Below are positions 5,562 through 5,848 of a stretch of DNA of 5,848 nucleotides, piece by piece. The notes under the pieces are model-generated. The model searched no databases and was not told where the DNA came from. It was given only the letters and a program-made list of their open reading frames with translations. The position numbers were made by a program, and so were the translations under genes. Source of the stretch: an uncultured Comamonadaceae bacterium (GTDB taxonomy: Bacteria > Pseudomonadota > Gammaproteobacteria > Burkholderiales > Burkholderiaceae_C); the NCBI GenBank assembly GCA_937871735.1, contig CALMOI010000247.1, positions 1-5,848 of the forward strand. Direction: 5' to 3'. How positions within the stretch are numbered: the stretch's first letter is position 1; each line of letters opens with the position of its first letter.

Positions 5562-5848
5562 ATGAGTGAACAAATTTACAAGCGGATTCGAGAAAACCCG
5601 CATTTCGACGAACTGGTGCGCAAACGCAGCCAACTGTCATGGTCTTTGGTGGCCGTGGTGTTGGTGCTGTTTTATGGCTTGATTTTGGTGGTCGCCTTCA
5701 ACCCCGCGTTGATGGGCCAACGTTTGGGCGGTGAGACTTCGGTTTACACCTTGGGCGTGGCAGTGATTTTGGCGATGTTCATTTTCTTTTGGATCATCAC
5801 CGCTTTATACGTTCACCGCGCCAATGGCGAGTTTGATGCTTTGACCCA
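5562..5848 (+). CDS. yjcH: DUF485 family inner-membrane protein (YjcH-like), 3' end outside window
   Basis: This frame starts with ATG at 5562 and stays open to the window end, giving 95 residues of a family usually about 100 long, so only a few C-terminal residues are missing. It matches YjcH/DUF485: an N-terminal cytoplasmic stretch with NPHFDELVRKRSQLSW at residues 12-27, a first membrane helix at about 27-46 ending in AFNP, a loop, a second helix at about 61-84, and a positively charged exit YVHRANGEFD. Family members are small two-helix inner-membrane proteins, typically encoded just upstream of the acetate/cation symporter gene actP, often near acs, so actP is expected next. Their exact function is unclear. 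The ribosome binding site is weak, at best AGCAG at 5548-5552. This gene appears unrelated to the ATPase cluster. Confidence 0.9.
   Translation, partial: MSEQIYKRIRENPHFDELVRKRSQLSWSLVAVVLVLFYGLILVVAFNPALMGQRLGGETSVYTLGVAVILAMFIFFWIITALYVHRANGEFDALT

Noticed and set aside
5371..5640. Possible 89-codon gene on the minus strand
   Set aside because: It overlaps the well-supported DUF485 gene and shows no domain or plausible ribosome binding site.

Overview
This window looks like chromosomal DNA of a GC-rich proteobacterium. A betaproteobacterium of the Burkholderiales (Comamonadaceae-like) is the best guess, from the codon style and from the acetate-permease accessory gene at the right edge. 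That placement is an inference from composition and gene content, not from a marker gene. All genes are on the + strand.

The left part (1-1940) holds the 3' end of a DUF5691-family gene and, overlapping it by 4 bases, a MoxR-type AAA+ ATPase gene. The middle (1980-2753) is a class I SAM-dependent methyltransferase gene. It is clearly more AT-rich than its neighbours, starts at TTG and has its own perfect Shine-Dalgarno. Next (2768-5182) is a large DUF5682-family gene. DUF5691, the MoxR-like ATPase and DUF5682 form a known conserved gene neighbourhood related to E. coli yehL/yehM/yehP/yehQ, which usually also carries a SWIM zinc-finger protein and a von Willebrand A (vWA) protein. These clusters have been proposed to be NTP-driven multi-protein systems, possibly for quality control or biological conflict. 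Their biochemical role is not settled.

Two things depart from the usual layout. A methyltransferase sits between the ATPase and DUF5682 genes, and the vWA gene normally expected after DUF5682 is absent. In its place is a gap of about 380 bases (5183-5561) with no convincing gene but several short direct and inverted repeats. The window ends inside a DUF485 (YjcH-like) inner-membrane protein gene, normally followed by the acetate permease gene actP, so the cluster ends in the gap and an unrelated metabolic locus begins.

Functionally, the ATPase is presumably the motor, with DUF5691 and DUF5682 as partners. The methyltransferase is either an accessory modifier added to this lineage's system or an unrelated passenger gene. 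No RNA genes, CRISPR arrays, insertion sequences or confident terminators were found.
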